This document shows positions 15,815 through 23,513 of a stretch of 32,664 nt of DNA, in pieces. This DNA is from Bryobacteraceae bacterium (GTDB lineage Bacteria; Acidobacteriota; Terriglobia; Bryobacterales; Bryobacteraceae). The notes below the pieces were generated by a model. That model saw only the letters and a list, made by a program, of their open reading frames with translations, did not search any database and was not told the DNA's origin. Both the position numbers and the translations under genes were made by a program. Position 1 is the first letter of the stretch; the number at the start of each line of letters is the position of its first letter. Where the stretch lies: contig JASHRP010000272.1 of assembly GCA_030037375.1 (NCBI GenBank), forward strand, positions 1 to 32,664. The letters run 5' to 3'.

Positions 15815-16507
15815 TCACTTCTGTCCGTAGGTCGCCTTGGGCCCGTGCTTGCGGAAGAAATGTTTGTCGTGGAGATGGCGAGATAGCGACTCGGCATCGG
15901 GGTTGATCGCTAGGGCGTTCAGCGCCATCGCGGCGATCTCTTCTAGCACCACAGCGATATGTGCGGCTTCGGCCGGAGTCGCGCCCCAGCAGAACGGAGC
16001 GTGACCGGCAACCAGCACCCCAGGCGTATGCATGGGATCGAGCTTCGCGAAGAGCCGGGTGATTACGCGGCCGGTGTTGAGCTCATAGCCCTGCTCGATT
16101 TCCTCTTCCGACAACGCCTCGGTGATCGGAACTGGGCCGTGGAAATAGTCGGCGTGAGTCGTGCCGAGGCAGGGGATCTCCCGGCGCGCCTGCGCCCAGC
16201 TAGTTGCGGCCCTCGAGTGCGTGTGGACAACCCCGCCGATTTGAGGGAAGGCGCGGTAGAGTTCGAGATGAGTCGCAAGATCCGACGATGGCCGCAACGC
16301 GCCCTCGACTACTTCGCCATTCAGATCGACCAGAACCATGTCGGCCGGCTTCATCGTTTCATACGGCAAACCGCTTGGTTTGATGGCGACAATGCCCTCG
16401 GCGCGGTCGATGCCGCTGGCGTTGCCGAACGTATAGAGAACCAAACCCCGGCGGACGACTTCGAGGTTCGCTTCGAGCGCCTGCTCGCGGAGGCTTTGCA
16501 GTTTCAC
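15815..16507 (-). CDS. araD: L-ribulose-5-phosphate 4-epimerase
   Basis: The product is 230 residues, close to the 231 of E. coli AraD. It interconverts L-ribulose 5-phosphate and D-xylulose 5-phosphate in the cytosol, the last step before the pentose phosphate pathway. Zinc ligands are at the expected places: H95 and H97 in VVHTHS, and H169 in VAGHAPF. D76 and D120 (THAD) match the conserved acidic residues, and a C-terminal Y227 (TYGQK) matches the catalytic tyrosine region. These positions separate it from fuculose aldolases of the same class II fold. It starts with GTG 16507, which overlaps the araB stop by 4 nt (GTGA), so the two are translationally coupled. Confidence 0.93.
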   Translation of the reverse strand: MKLQSLREQALEANLEVVRRGLVLYTFGNASGIDRAEGIVAIKPSGLPYETMKPADMVLVDLNGEVVEGALRPSSDLATHLELYRAFPQIGGVVHTHSRAATSWAQARREIPCLGTTHADYFHGPVPITEALSEEEIEQGYELNTGRVITRLFAKLDPMHTPGVLVAGHAPFCWGATPAEAAHIAVVLEEIAAMALNALAINPDAESLSRHLHDKHFFRKHGPKATYGQK

Positions 16508-18084
16508 GACGCCCGAACTCCTGCGGCGATTCTGCGCAGCGATGGAAGCACATCGCCAACAGGCGCAGGCTCCGAACAGCGCGATCCGAAGCCAAAGTAG
16601 AGTTTGCGGTAGAGCCCGTACAGCTCTTCATAGACGCGCGCGGATTCCGGATCAGGCTCGATCGCGCGGTGCTTCGGGCACAACGCGTCCTGAGCTTCTT
16701 CGAGAGTGCCGAACGTCTTCGCGGCGAGAAAAGCGAAGATCGCCGAACCAAGGCTGGTAGTGTCGCTCGCGGGAACTAGCACCGGCTTGTTGAGCACGCT
16801 CGCGTAGACGCGATTCAAGGTTTCGTTTCTCTGCGGAATGCCCCCGGCGTTGATGACCCGGTGGATTGGGCAGCCGTGTTCCTCCATCCGCTCTAGAATC
16901 ACGCGCGTATGAAATGCCGCGCCTTCGATCGAAGCGAACAGTTCCTGCTGCGCCGTATGCGTGAGATTCCAGCCCAAAGTAATTCCGCCGAGTTCCGGAT
17001 TGACCAGCACCGTCCGGTCGCCGTTGTCCCAAGTTAGTCGAAGCAGGCCGGTTTCGCCGGCTCGATAATTCTCCAGGCCCTGCGAGAGATCCGCAACAGC
17101 CGACCCCGCGCGCTTGGCGATGGCATCGAAGACGTCTCCCGTGGCGGAAAGGCCCGCCTCGATTCCCGCCATCGCCGGATGCACCGAACCGGGCACAACC
17201 CCGCAAACGCCTGGAATGAGACGCGTGCTTTCCGAGATCGCGATGATGCAGGTTGATGTTCCAACTACATTCACCACATCGCCGGTTCGAACGCCCGCGC
17301 CCACCGCATCCCAATGCGCATCGAACGCGCCCACAGGAATCGGGATCCCCGCGCGAAGTCCCAGTTCGGCGGCCCATTCGGGCGTTAGATGACCGGCAAT
17401 TTGATCCGATGCCGCGTACCTGCCGATAAGCTTCTCTCGCACGCCGGCGAGCAACGGATCCATTCCGGCCAGAAACTCCTCAGAAGGCAATCCTCCGAGC
17501 GACGCGTTCCACATCCATTTGTGCCCATTCGCACAGACGGAGCGATAGATCTGGGACGGCTCGCGAGCGCCGGTCAAGACCGCCGCGGCCATATCGCAGT
17601 GTTCCAACGCCGTAGCGAATCGCGATCGCTTGCCGGGATTATTGCGCAGCCAATGCAGCAGCTTCGAAAAACCCCACTCGGATGAGTAGACGCCGCCGCA
17701 CCACTCGATTGCAGGCAAGGAGCGCGCCCGGGCCGCCTCCGTAATCTCCGCGGCTTCGCGCCAAGCCCGGTGATCGCACCAAAGGTAGTAATCGTCGAGC
17801 GGTTCGAGATTCTCGCCGACCGGAATCACGCTCGAACCAGTCGTATCGACCGCAAGCGCTTCGATAGCCTCGCCGGAAACGCCTGCGTCCGCGAGCGCTT
17901 TGCGCGTCGCCTCCGCCAGGGCTCGCATATGATCGGCGTGGCTCTGTGTCGCGTGATCGGGATCGTCCCGTTTGCGATGCAGAGGAAATGCCGATACACC
18001 GGAACCGAGCCTGCCTCGTTCGCTATCGACAATCGAAACGCGAACGCTCAGCGTTCCAAAATCCGCCCCTGCTACCACCGCCAT
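16504..18084 (-). CDS. araB: Ribulokinase
   Basis: The product is 526 residues, somewhat shorter than E. coli AraB. It phosphorylates L-ribulose with ATP. It has the FGGY-kinase opening GADFGTLSVRVSIVD, then VDTTGSSVIPV, the ribulokinase-specific YLWCDHRAW and GGVYSSEWGFSKLLHW, and CANGHKWMW followed by GGLPSEEFL. GAFDAHWDAVGAG supplies the catalytic aspartate, and NVVGTSTC followed by GIEAGLSATGDVF forms the nucleotide-binding region. These segments match ribulokinase rather than xylulokinase or glycerol kinase. It lies 6 nt downstream of the GH51 gene and overlaps araD by 4 nt, so it is in the middle of one operon. Confidence 0.94.
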   Translation of the reverse strand: MAVVAGADFGTLSVRVSIVDSERGRLGSGVSAFPLHRKRDDPDHATQSHADHMRALAEATRKALADAGVSGEAIEALAVDTTGSSVIPVGENLEPLDDYYLWCDHRAWREAAEITEAARARSLPAIEWCGGVYSSEWGFSKLLHWLRNNPGKRSRFATALEHCDMAAAVLTGAREPSQIYRSVCANGHKWMWNASLGGLPSEEFLAGMDPLLAGVREKLIGRYAASDQIAGHLTPEWAAELGLRAGIPIPVGAFDAHWDAVGAGVRTGDVVNVVGTSTCIIAISESTRLIPGVCGVVPGSVHPAMAGIEAGLSATGDVFDAIAKRAGSAVADLSQGLENYRAGETGLLRLTWDNGDRTVLVNPELGGITLGWNLTHTAQQELFASIEGAAFHTRVILERMEEHGCPIHRVINAGGIPQRNETLNRVYASVLNKPVLVPASDTTSLGSAIFAFLAAKTFGTLEEAQDALCPKHRAIEPDPESARVYEELYGLYRKLYFGFGSRCSEPAPVGDVLPSLRRIAAGVRAS

Positions 18085-18090
18085 CCGGCG

Positions 18091-19710
18091 CTACGCAGCC
18101 TCGACCGTTACGGTCACAACCGACAATCTCGGCAGATCCACGGCGACCCGCCCCTGCTCGACGTTCACCGAATGAGGCTTGATCGTCACGCGATTCTGGT
18201 TATCGAAACTGTTGTAGGCGTTCAAATCCGGGTCGTGCAGAATCTGCGCGGAGCCGCTGCGGCAGCTTACTCCGCGAACTGCACAGTCGACTTGCATGTC
18301 TGTATCATGACGCGGATTCACCAGCGTCACGATCAACTGATTCCCCTGTCTAGATGCGGAAACCGAAAGGTCCGGCGGAGGCTCAGTCGCTTGTTTCCCT
18401 CCGCCGCGACCTCCCGCGGCGGGCCCATTCGCCAACGGAGCTTCCGAAGCGTCGGACTGAGTGTGAACCGAGGTCTTGGTCCGGTGCGGCTTGAACAGCA
18501 TGAACGCGTAGTAGCTGGTGGTGCGAACGCAATTCTTGCCTTCGGGACCGTCCGTGATCAGCATCGATTGCAGGACGTTCACCATCTGCGCGATGTTGCA
18601 CATGTACAGCTTGTCGGCCTGGCGATTGAACGCATTCAGCCCTAGCCCAGCCGCAACCGCGCTGCGCATGGTCTGCTGCTGCCACAATCGGCCGTTGCGG
18701 CGCTCGTCATCGGCGGAGATGCCGTGGTCCCACACGCCCCATTCATCGAGAAACAAACCGACGCGCCTGTTGGGATCGTAGCTATCGAGAAGATTCCTCT
18801 GTTGAACGATAGTCTGCTCCACTCTCCGAAACGTGTTGAACTGCGCGTACATCGCTTCGGGCGTGTAGGCGAGCGGCGGCAAATTCGCGTCCGAGTAGTG
18901 GTGTACCGAATATCCATCGGGCTGGCGATTCCCCACCAGCGTATCCATGAACCCGCGCGTCCACGCCAGATTGTTTTGGTTCGGACCGCAGCCTACCAAG
19001 AAAGGACGCACATTGCCGAACACCCGCGCAAAAGTTGCGAAATGCCGGAATTCCGCGGCAGCTTGCTCAGCCCTGAAGTTCCCGCCGCAGCCCCACAGTT
19101 CGTTGCCAACGCCCCAATAGCGAACCCGGAAAGGCTCCGGCGAGCCGCCCGCGGCGCGCAGATCCGAAAGCGTGCTGCCCGACGGGTAATTGCAATACTC
19201 CATCCAGTCCCGCATCTCTTCGGGTGAACCGGTGCCGACGTTCGCCGCCAGATACGGTTCCGCGCCGATGAGCTTGCAAAACTCCATGAATTCGTTTGTG
19301 CCGAAGCTGTTGTCCTCGGTATAGCCGCCCCAGTTAGTATTTACCGTCTTGGGACGCTTCTCCGCTGGACCGACGCCATCGCGCCAATGATAATCGTCGG
19401 CGAAGCATCCCCCGGGCCAGCGCAAAACGGGCACGCCGAGTTCCTTTAAGTAATCCACCGTGGCCTGGCGATAACCGTTGATGTTAGGAATCGACGACTT
19501 CTTCCCCACCCAGATGCCGCCATAGACGCAGGAGCCCAGATGCTCGGCGAAATGCGAATGCAATTCGGGCCGAATCGTCCCGATTTCCTGGTCGGCGTGG
19601 ATCACGGCCTTGCGCGCGCCCGCGCCCTGGCTGAACACGGCTCGCGGCAGAAGCGATGCGAGCGAAGCGGCCCCTGCGGATTGAATCAAGCGGCGGCGAG
19701 TGATCGGCAT
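18091..19710 (-). CDS. Alpha-L-arabinofuranosidase, GH51, Tat-exported
   Basis: The product is 539 residues. The N-terminus TRRRLIQSAGAASLASLLPR is a twin-arginine signal, so the folded enzyme is exported. Residues about 45-410 form the GH51 barrel: RWPGGCFADDYHWRDG (97-112), acid/base E204 in WGVGNELWGCGG and nucleophile E323 in FLDEWGVWD. The C-terminal beta domain carries a Gly/Pro-rich insert at about 427-446 (PAAGGRGGGK). The enzyme releases L-arabinose from arabinan or arabinoxylan side chains by a retaining mechanism. It heads the operon with araB and araD, giving a direct supply of substrate. No ribosome-binding site is seen; a perfect TATAAT lies 7 nt before the ATG. Confidence 0.94.
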   Translation of the reverse strand: MPITRRRLIQSAGAASLASLLPRAVFSQGAGARKAVIHADQEIGTIRPELHSHFAEHLGSCVYGGIWVGKKSSIPNINGYRQATVDYLKELGVPVLRWPGGCFADDYHWRDGVGPAEKRPKTVNTNWGGYTEDNSFGTNEFMEFCKLIGAEPYLAANVGTGSPEEMRDWMEYCNYPSGSTLSDLRAAGGSPEPFRVRYWGVGNELWGCGGNFRAEQAAAEFRHFATFARVFGNVRPFLVGCGPNQNNLAWTRGFMDTLVGNRQPDGYSVHHYSDANLPPLAYTPEAMYAQFNTFRRVEQTIVQQRNLLDSYDPNRRVGLFLDEWGVWDHGISADDERRNGRLWQQQTMRSAVAAGLGLNAFNRQADKLYMCNIAQMVNVLQSMLITDGPEGKNCVRTTSYYAFMLFKPHRTKTSVHTQSDASEAPLANGPAAGGRGGGKQATEPPPDLSVSASRQGNQLIVTLVNPRHDTDMQVDCAVRGVSCRSGSAQILHDPDLNAYNSFDNQNRVTIKPHSVNVEQGRVAVDLPRLSVVTVTVEAA

Positions 19711-19717
19711 GGACAGA

Positions 19718-19723
19718 ATTATA
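19718..19723 (-). promoter_or_regulatory. -10 box of the arabinose operon
   Basis: A perfect TATAAT on the minus strand ends 7 nt before ATG 19710. No clear -35 is seen at 16-18 bp, and no Shine-Dalgarno sequence lies between box and start. Transcription would begin at or next to the A of the ATG, giving a leaderless mRNA. Confidence 0.45.
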
Positions 19724-19748
19724 TCGAGGTGGGGCTTGAGCGTTGGGC

Positions 19749-19825
19749 TGGCGCGCCCGGAGGGACTCGAACCCCCGGCCTACTGGTTCGAAGCCAGTCG
19801 CTCTATCCGGCTGAGCTACGGGCGC
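19749..19825 (-). tRNA. tRNA-Arg (anticodon UCG)
   Basis: On the minus strand the acceptor arm GCGCCCG (19825-19819) pairs with CGGGCGC (19759-19753), followed by discriminator G and an encoded CCA at 19751-19749. The D-arm contains TAGCTCAGCCGGATAGAGC. The anticodon arm is ACTGG-CTTCGAA-CCAGT, giving anticodon UCG for codon CGA. The T-arm contains GGTTCGAGTCC. The length is 77 nt. It lies 38 bp upstream of the GH51 gene on the same strand. Confidence 0.97.
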
Positions 19826-19890
19826 GTTAGGCTCATCGTAGCATTTCCTATTCAAGCATTGCGCCGCCGGCCTGCGCGATGATCATGAGT

Positions 19891-19918
19891 ATCTGGAGCA
19901 AAGCATCTGGAGCAAAAC
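19891..19918. repeat. 14-bp tandem duplication upstream of the CYTH gene
   Basis: ATCTGGAGCAAAGC at 19891-19904 is followed at once by ATCTGGAGCAAAAC at 19905-19918, 13 of 14 bases identical. It lies 15 bp before ATG 19934, just upstream of the AGGA ribosome-binding site. It may be simple slippage. Confidence 0.7.
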
Positions 19919-19933
19919 ACCCAGGACAGACTC

Positions 19934-20488
19934 ATGACCGGACCGTTCGAAACCGAAGTCAAGATTCCTATTAAAGATGTCGAGACTGCACAGCGGCTAA
20001 TCGAGTCGGGTGGCTATCGCGTCGTCGAACCACGCACGCTGCAATCCGACCAGGTTTACGATTCGCCCGATAGTTCGTTCCGCGAAAGCGGGAGGCTCCT
20101 TCGTCTCCGCTCTGAGAACGGCGGCGCGATCCTCACCTATAAAGGTCCCGTGGTTCGCGGCCTTCCGCACAAATCGCGCGAAGAATTGGAGACCTCCGCG
20201 GCGGATGGCGCCACCCTTCGATTGATCCTTGAAAGGCTGGGATTCGTGCCCTCCTTCCGCTATGAGAAATATCGCACGACATTTCGCGCAGCCGAGGAAC
20301 CGGGTATCGTGGTGCTCGACGAAACTCCAATCGGAGTGTTCCTAGAACTCGAAGGGCCTGGGTACTGGATCGATCGCGCCGCCGAAACTCTGGGCTTCGG
20401 CGCGAAAGATTATGTAACTGCCAGCTACGCCACGCTCTATAGCGATTTTCTAAAACAGCACGGTGGTCCACCCGATATGGTGTTCTAA
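19934..20488 (+). CDS. CYTH-domain protein (class IV adenylate cyclase/triphosphatase type)
   Basis: The product is 184 residues, typical for a single CYTH domain. The signature E-x-E-x-K is present at the N-terminus (E6-T-E8-V-K10). It is followed by QVYDSPDSSFRESGRLLRLR, whose basic residues line the triphosphate tunnel, then LTYKGP, FRYEKYRTTFR, IVVLDETPIGVFLELEG and a C-terminal SYATLYSDF. CYTH enzymes hydrolyse or cyclise triphosphates with divalent metal; CyaB-like members make cAMP, others are thiamine or inorganic triphosphatases. The exact substrate cannot be told from the sequence. AGGACA lies just upstream of the ATG. The gene stands alone, divergent from tRNA-Arg and the arabinose operon. 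Confidence 0.88.
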   Translation: MTGPFETEVKIPIKDVETAQRLIESGGYRVVEPRTLQSDQVYDSPDSSFRESGRLLRLRSENGGAILTYKGPVVRGLPHKSREELETSAADGATLRLILERLGFVPSFRYEKYRTTFRAAEEPGIVVLDETPIGVFLELEGPGYWIDRAAETLGFGAKDYVTASYATLYSDFLKQHGGPPDMVF

Positions 20489-20630
20489 GAGCGTGCATAA
20501 GTACCTCGGAGAAAATTCCCCTAGAACCCTTTTTCCTATTGCGCCTGCCAGATGGCCGATGTTAATCTTCCATTAGCCCGAGCAGCACTGGAATGCAACA
20601 AGAGTTCCCGAGTTTCGGGCTCAGGAAACC

Positions 20631-21101
20631 ATGCTGGCGCAGCATTTACAGGTAACGGTAACGGCAGCCATCGCGGCGGGTTCAGCCCTGCTGTTTGTCT
20701 ACTGGTTCCGTTATACCTGTCTCTTGATTTTGAGCGCCAAGACCGCATTTGATTATGCCGCGAAAACCGCCGCCGCGAATCAACTCGGGTTCCTGGAAGT
20801 GCAGGCCCGGCTGCGTGAAGGAGTCTCCGCGGATCTGGATGTGCTGCATGAAGCGCTGGAGCGGGATTATTCGCGTCTCACCTATTTGCTCCAGAACGCC
20901 TCGCAGGCCGGAGCCGAGGATTCCTCGATTGAAGTGCGGATGTTGGAGATGTACTATCGCCTGACCGGTGTCTGGTACAGCGTCAGCCGGACCTTCGCAC
21001 CGGAAGCCGCGCGCCGCGCTCTCGAAGATATGTCTTCCGTGGTGGCGCACCTTGCTAACGTGATGGGTGAGCGGGTCGCCTGCGGCGCGGCTGCCGCGTA
21101 G
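20631..21101 (+). CDS. Hypothetical single-span membrane protein
   Basis: The product is 156 residues that I do not recognise. AGGAAA stands 2 nt before the ATG. One membrane helix lies at about residues 8-30 (VTVTAAIAAGSALLFVYWF). The rest is soluble and helical, rich in Ala, Leu and Glu, with ARLREGVSADLDVLHEALER and SSIEVRMLEMYYRLTGVWYS. The topology would leave the helical part in the cytosol. It ends 6 bp from a convergent gene. Codon use and the ribosome-binding site support a real gene; nothing indicates a function. Confidence 0.65.
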   Translation: MLAQHLQVTVTAAIAAGSALLFVYWFRYTCLLILSAKTAFDYAAKTAAANQLGFLEVQARLREGVSADLDVLHEALERDYSRLTYLLQNASQAGAEDSSIEVRMLEMYYRLTGVWYSVSRTFAPEAARRALEDMSSVVAHLANVMGERVACGAAAA

Positions 21102-21107
21102 ACTGCC

Positions 21108-22277
21108 TCAGTCCTTTCGATTGTTCTCAATCTCTGCTAGGGCGGCTCGGGCGTGGATTTTCTCTGCGCCGTTGTAGGAGCTGTCCAGAAAATTCATAAG
21201 CTGCTCCGCCGCCTCCGGCAGGTCTCCCTTGCGCCACAGGATCACGCCTAGCACGTAGTTCGCGCGGGGCTCGGCTTGTTCGCCTTGGAGCTTGGCCGAC
21301 TCCCGCGCGCTGCGCTCCGCCGCATCCAGCCGGTTCAGCTCCAAGTTCGAAACGGCGTTGAAGTAGTATTCGCTTGGGAACTCGTACGGATCCAAACGCA
21401 GGACTTTGGCCGATATGTCGGCGGCCTCTTGCCAGCGCGATTCGCGCATATCCAGCAGGCACAAGCGGTCCTCGGCATAGAGAAAGCCTGGATCCGCGGC
21501 CGCAGATTGTTCGTAAGCGTCGCGAGCCTGACTGAGATGGTTACGCTGTTCGTAGACCTTTCCTAGCTCGAGCCACGCCGCCGCGAAGCGTGGATATTCA
21601 TGCACCGCCTCAAGGAATTCTTTCTGCGCGCGGTCGGGTTGGCTGTGATGGATCGCATCGAGGCCGCGCTCATAGGCTCGCCGCGCCCCTTTGGGAGCAA
21701 GCATCGTAGTCGCAGTGACCGTCATCCCCGGGGCAGGTCCGGCCCTGTGTAGCACGATGACGCCGGTGAATCCGGCGTCGTCTTCTAGTGCGACGGCTCG
21801 CGGTTGGTAGCCGGAAAGCGAGACTCGCAATTCGCAACCCGAGCTTGAACTATACGACGCCGGAGTGCCTGTAGGCGACCGTCCGGATGGAGTTCCACCC
21901 AGGGACCCTCCTCCTGTGTCTCGAGATTGCTGCGTCCCCGATGTCCCCACACCGGGCGAACCCCCGCCCGGCGTTGTTCCCGCCTGCCCTGCGCCGGTAC
22001 CTCTCGGGGGACTGGTTCTGCCCGAAGACGGGGCGTTCGACACATCCGCCGAGGTATTCAGTCCAGCGGCGGGCGTCCCGGAGATCGTGAACCGGCCGCG
22101 GCTGTCGGTTAGAGCGTCACCCGTGACACTGGATCCGCACACGCGTTGAACTCGGACGCCCTCGCCCGGATCGCCGTCATCCAGCACCACCCGGCCTTCG
22201 ACGCTCGGCGCACGCGGAACTCGCGCTGCCAGCGCCACCCCGGCCGCCACCAGCGCCAAAAGAATCCCACGGAGCAT
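21108..22277 (-). CDS. Secreted TPR protein with split carboxypeptidase-regulatory-like domain
   Basis: The product is 389 residues. A signal peptide (1-18) is followed by a carboxypeptidase-regulatory-like beta domain beginning VEGRVVLDDGDPGEGVRV. After GRFTISG, where the domain should continue, residues 68-147 are a low-complexity Gly/Ser/Thr/Pro stretch; the domain then resumes as CELRVSLSGYQPRAV. C47 and C148 could bridge the gap. From about residue 195 the protein has four to five TPR units, for example YPRFAAAWLELGKVYEQRNH and DPGFLYAEDRLCLLDMRESR. Such proteins are periplasmic or surface scaffolds in Acidobacteriota. AAGGGG lies before the ATG. Function unknown. Confidence 0.78.
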   Translation of the reverse strand: MLRGILLALVAAGVALAARVPRAPSVEGRVVLDDGDPGEGVRVQRVCGSSVTGDALTDSRGRFTISGTPAAGLNTSADVSNAPSSGRTSPPRGTGAGQAGTTPGGGSPGVGTSGTQQSRDTGGGSLGGTPSGRSPTGTPASYSSSSGCELRVSLSGYQPRAVALEDDAGFTGVIVLHRAGPAPGMTVTATTMLAPKGARRAYERGLDAIHHSQPDRAQKEFLEAVHEYPRFAAAWLELGKVYEQRNHLSQARDAYEQSAAADPGFLYAEDRLCLLDMRESRWQEAADISAKVLRLDPYEFPSEYYFNAVSNLELNRLDAAERSARESAKLQGEQAEPRANYVLGVILWRKGDLPEAAEQLMNFLDSSYNGAEKIHARAALAEIENNRKD

Positions 22278-22315
22278 CGCGACACCCCTTTTTTGTGGAA
22301 TTGGACGTTGACCGA

Positions 22316-22321
22316 ATTATA
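22316..22321 (-). promoter_or_regulatory. -10 box of the TPR protein gene
   Basis: A perfect TATAAT on the minus strand would start a leader of about 32 nt that includes the AAGGGG site before ATG 22277. No -35 is evident. Confidence 0.35.
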
Positions 22322-22373
22322 CGACTAGGCGGGTGCAGCGATGGGAACGCGTTGCGGTGGGAAAAAGGTTAGA

Positions 22374-22410
22374 CCAGACCCGGCCCGAATGGACAAAAGG
22401 CCGGGCCTGG
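22374..22410 (-). terminator. GC-rich hairpin terminator candidate
   Basis: A 12-bp stem with one mismatch (22374-22385 with 22399-22410) closes a 13-nt loop. On the minus strand the stem is followed after 8 nt by a run of five T. It lies 87 bp past the stop of the coiled-coil membrane protein gene and would separate it from the next minus-strand gene. Confidence 0.5.
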
Positions 22411-22496
22411 TTTCGGAGCGCACAAGGTCTGCGTGCTTGGAGGGGCAACACGCCCATGCGCTCCTTGCGGCGGGGCTTATCGCACCCACCGCAAAC

Positions 22497-23408
22497 TCAA
22501 TCCGCCGACGCCGGCGTGGGCGCGTCTTGCCCTGCCTGCTTCGGGAGCAGCAAATAACCCGCGATCGAATTCTCGGCGACGTTCGTAATCACTAGTTCGC
22601 GCTTCTGTCCGTCCCGCAATCCATAAAACACCACCGGCTCCTGCGTGCCCTGTTTCCGAAGCCAGATCAGCCGCCCGTCGGATGCCAGCCACATCCATCC
22701 GCTCACCTGGCCGTAGGAAACATCGGTGTCGCTGACGTGCAAATAGATGCCATCGCCCAAGCCGCTGTCGCGATCCTTGGTCGCCTCAAATGGAATTCGT
22801 TCTATCCCGTCCGGGTGGCCCTTCAGGGATTCGCTCAAGTTGGCCAATTGATTCTGTTTTTCGGCTGACCTGGTCGCGGTCTGCTTGTGTAACTCATGCA
22901 CCTCCTGGCTCAATTGCGCGATTTGCGTCTTGTCGGCGGCGCGCTCGGACTCGAGTCCCGACACTCGATCCTTCAACTCCGCGATTCCTTGGGTACGATC
23001 CTGCTTTTCCCCATCTAGGCGCGCTTCGAGGTTGGCATAAGCCGATTGCGCCGAGGCGCTCGCCCGTTTTTCCGCATCCTGGACGTGAACCCGCAAATCG
23101 TGGCCCAGCTTGGCTGCTTCACCTCTAAGTGACTGCGCTTGAGCCTTCGACGCGTCGGCTGCCCGCTCTTCCGTTTGCTTCGCATTGGCACGAAGAGCGT
23201 CGACCCGGTCCTTCAGCGTGGGAATTTCGCGCATGGAGGCATCATGCCGCCGTAGCATTGGATAACTCACCCAAACCATGCCGATCACCACGCCGAGGAG
23301 AAGCACGCAAGCGCCTGCCAGGAACCGCTGGCTCCGCCGAGCTGACTCCCAACGGCGTATCTCTTCTCTACGCTCGTGCGGATCTTGCCGTGGCGCTCCG
23401 GTAATCAT
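22497..23408 (-). CDS. Membrane-anchored coiled-coil protein, unknown
   Basis: The product is 303 residues. A charged N-terminal tail precedes one membrane helix at about 29-50 (FLAGACVLLLGVVIGMVWVS). Residues about 62-195 are a long coiled coil rich in Ala, Glu, Lys and Gln. A compact C-terminal domain (about 205-288) contains GIYLHVSDTDVSYGQVSGWM and LIWLRKQGTQEPVVFYGL. The layout suggests an anchor, a stalk and an extracytoplasmic head. I do not recognise the head domain. It lies between an MFS gene on the same strand and a terminator-like hairpin, so it is probably its own unit or the tail of the MFS transcript. Confidence 0.7.
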   Translation of the reverse strand: MITGAPRQDPHERREEIRRWESARRSQRFLAGACVLLLGVVIGMVWVSYPMLRRHDASMREIPTLKDRVDALRANAKQTEERAADASKAQAQSLRGEAAKLGHDLRVHVQDAEKRASASAQSAYANLEARLDGEKQDRTQGIAELKDRVSGLESERAADKTQIAQLSQEVHELHKQTATRSAEKQNQLANLSESLKGHPDGIERIPFEATKDRDSGLGDGIYLHVSDTDVSYGQVSGWMWLASDGRLIWLRKQGTQEPVVFYGLRDGQKRELVITNVAENSIAGYLLLPKQAGQDAPTPASAD

Positions 23409-23513
23409 GCGCGCGTTCTCTATCAGGGCAGAGGCAATTCACGCGCCAACCTATTCAACGTATTGATCGGGCAGGAGCCGCTGCGCTCCCCATCCACTTG
23501 GGCAGGTCCCTTT

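Noticed and set aside
13390-18084. Threonate/erythronate pathway (class II aldolase plus dehydrogenase)
   Set aside because: The kinase is a FGGY ribulokinase, not an OtnK/DUF1537 kinase, and the aldolase-fold protein carries the AraD residues D76, H95, H97, D120 and a C-terminal Tyr.
17770-18645. A 291-codon plus-strand frame opposite araB and the GH51 gene
   Set aside because: It is antisense to two confidently identified enzymes and shows no family features.
23474-23489. GGAGC-CGCTGC-GCTCC hairpin after the MFS-ACS gene as a terminator
   Set aside because: The stem is only 5 bp and no T-run follows on the minus strand.
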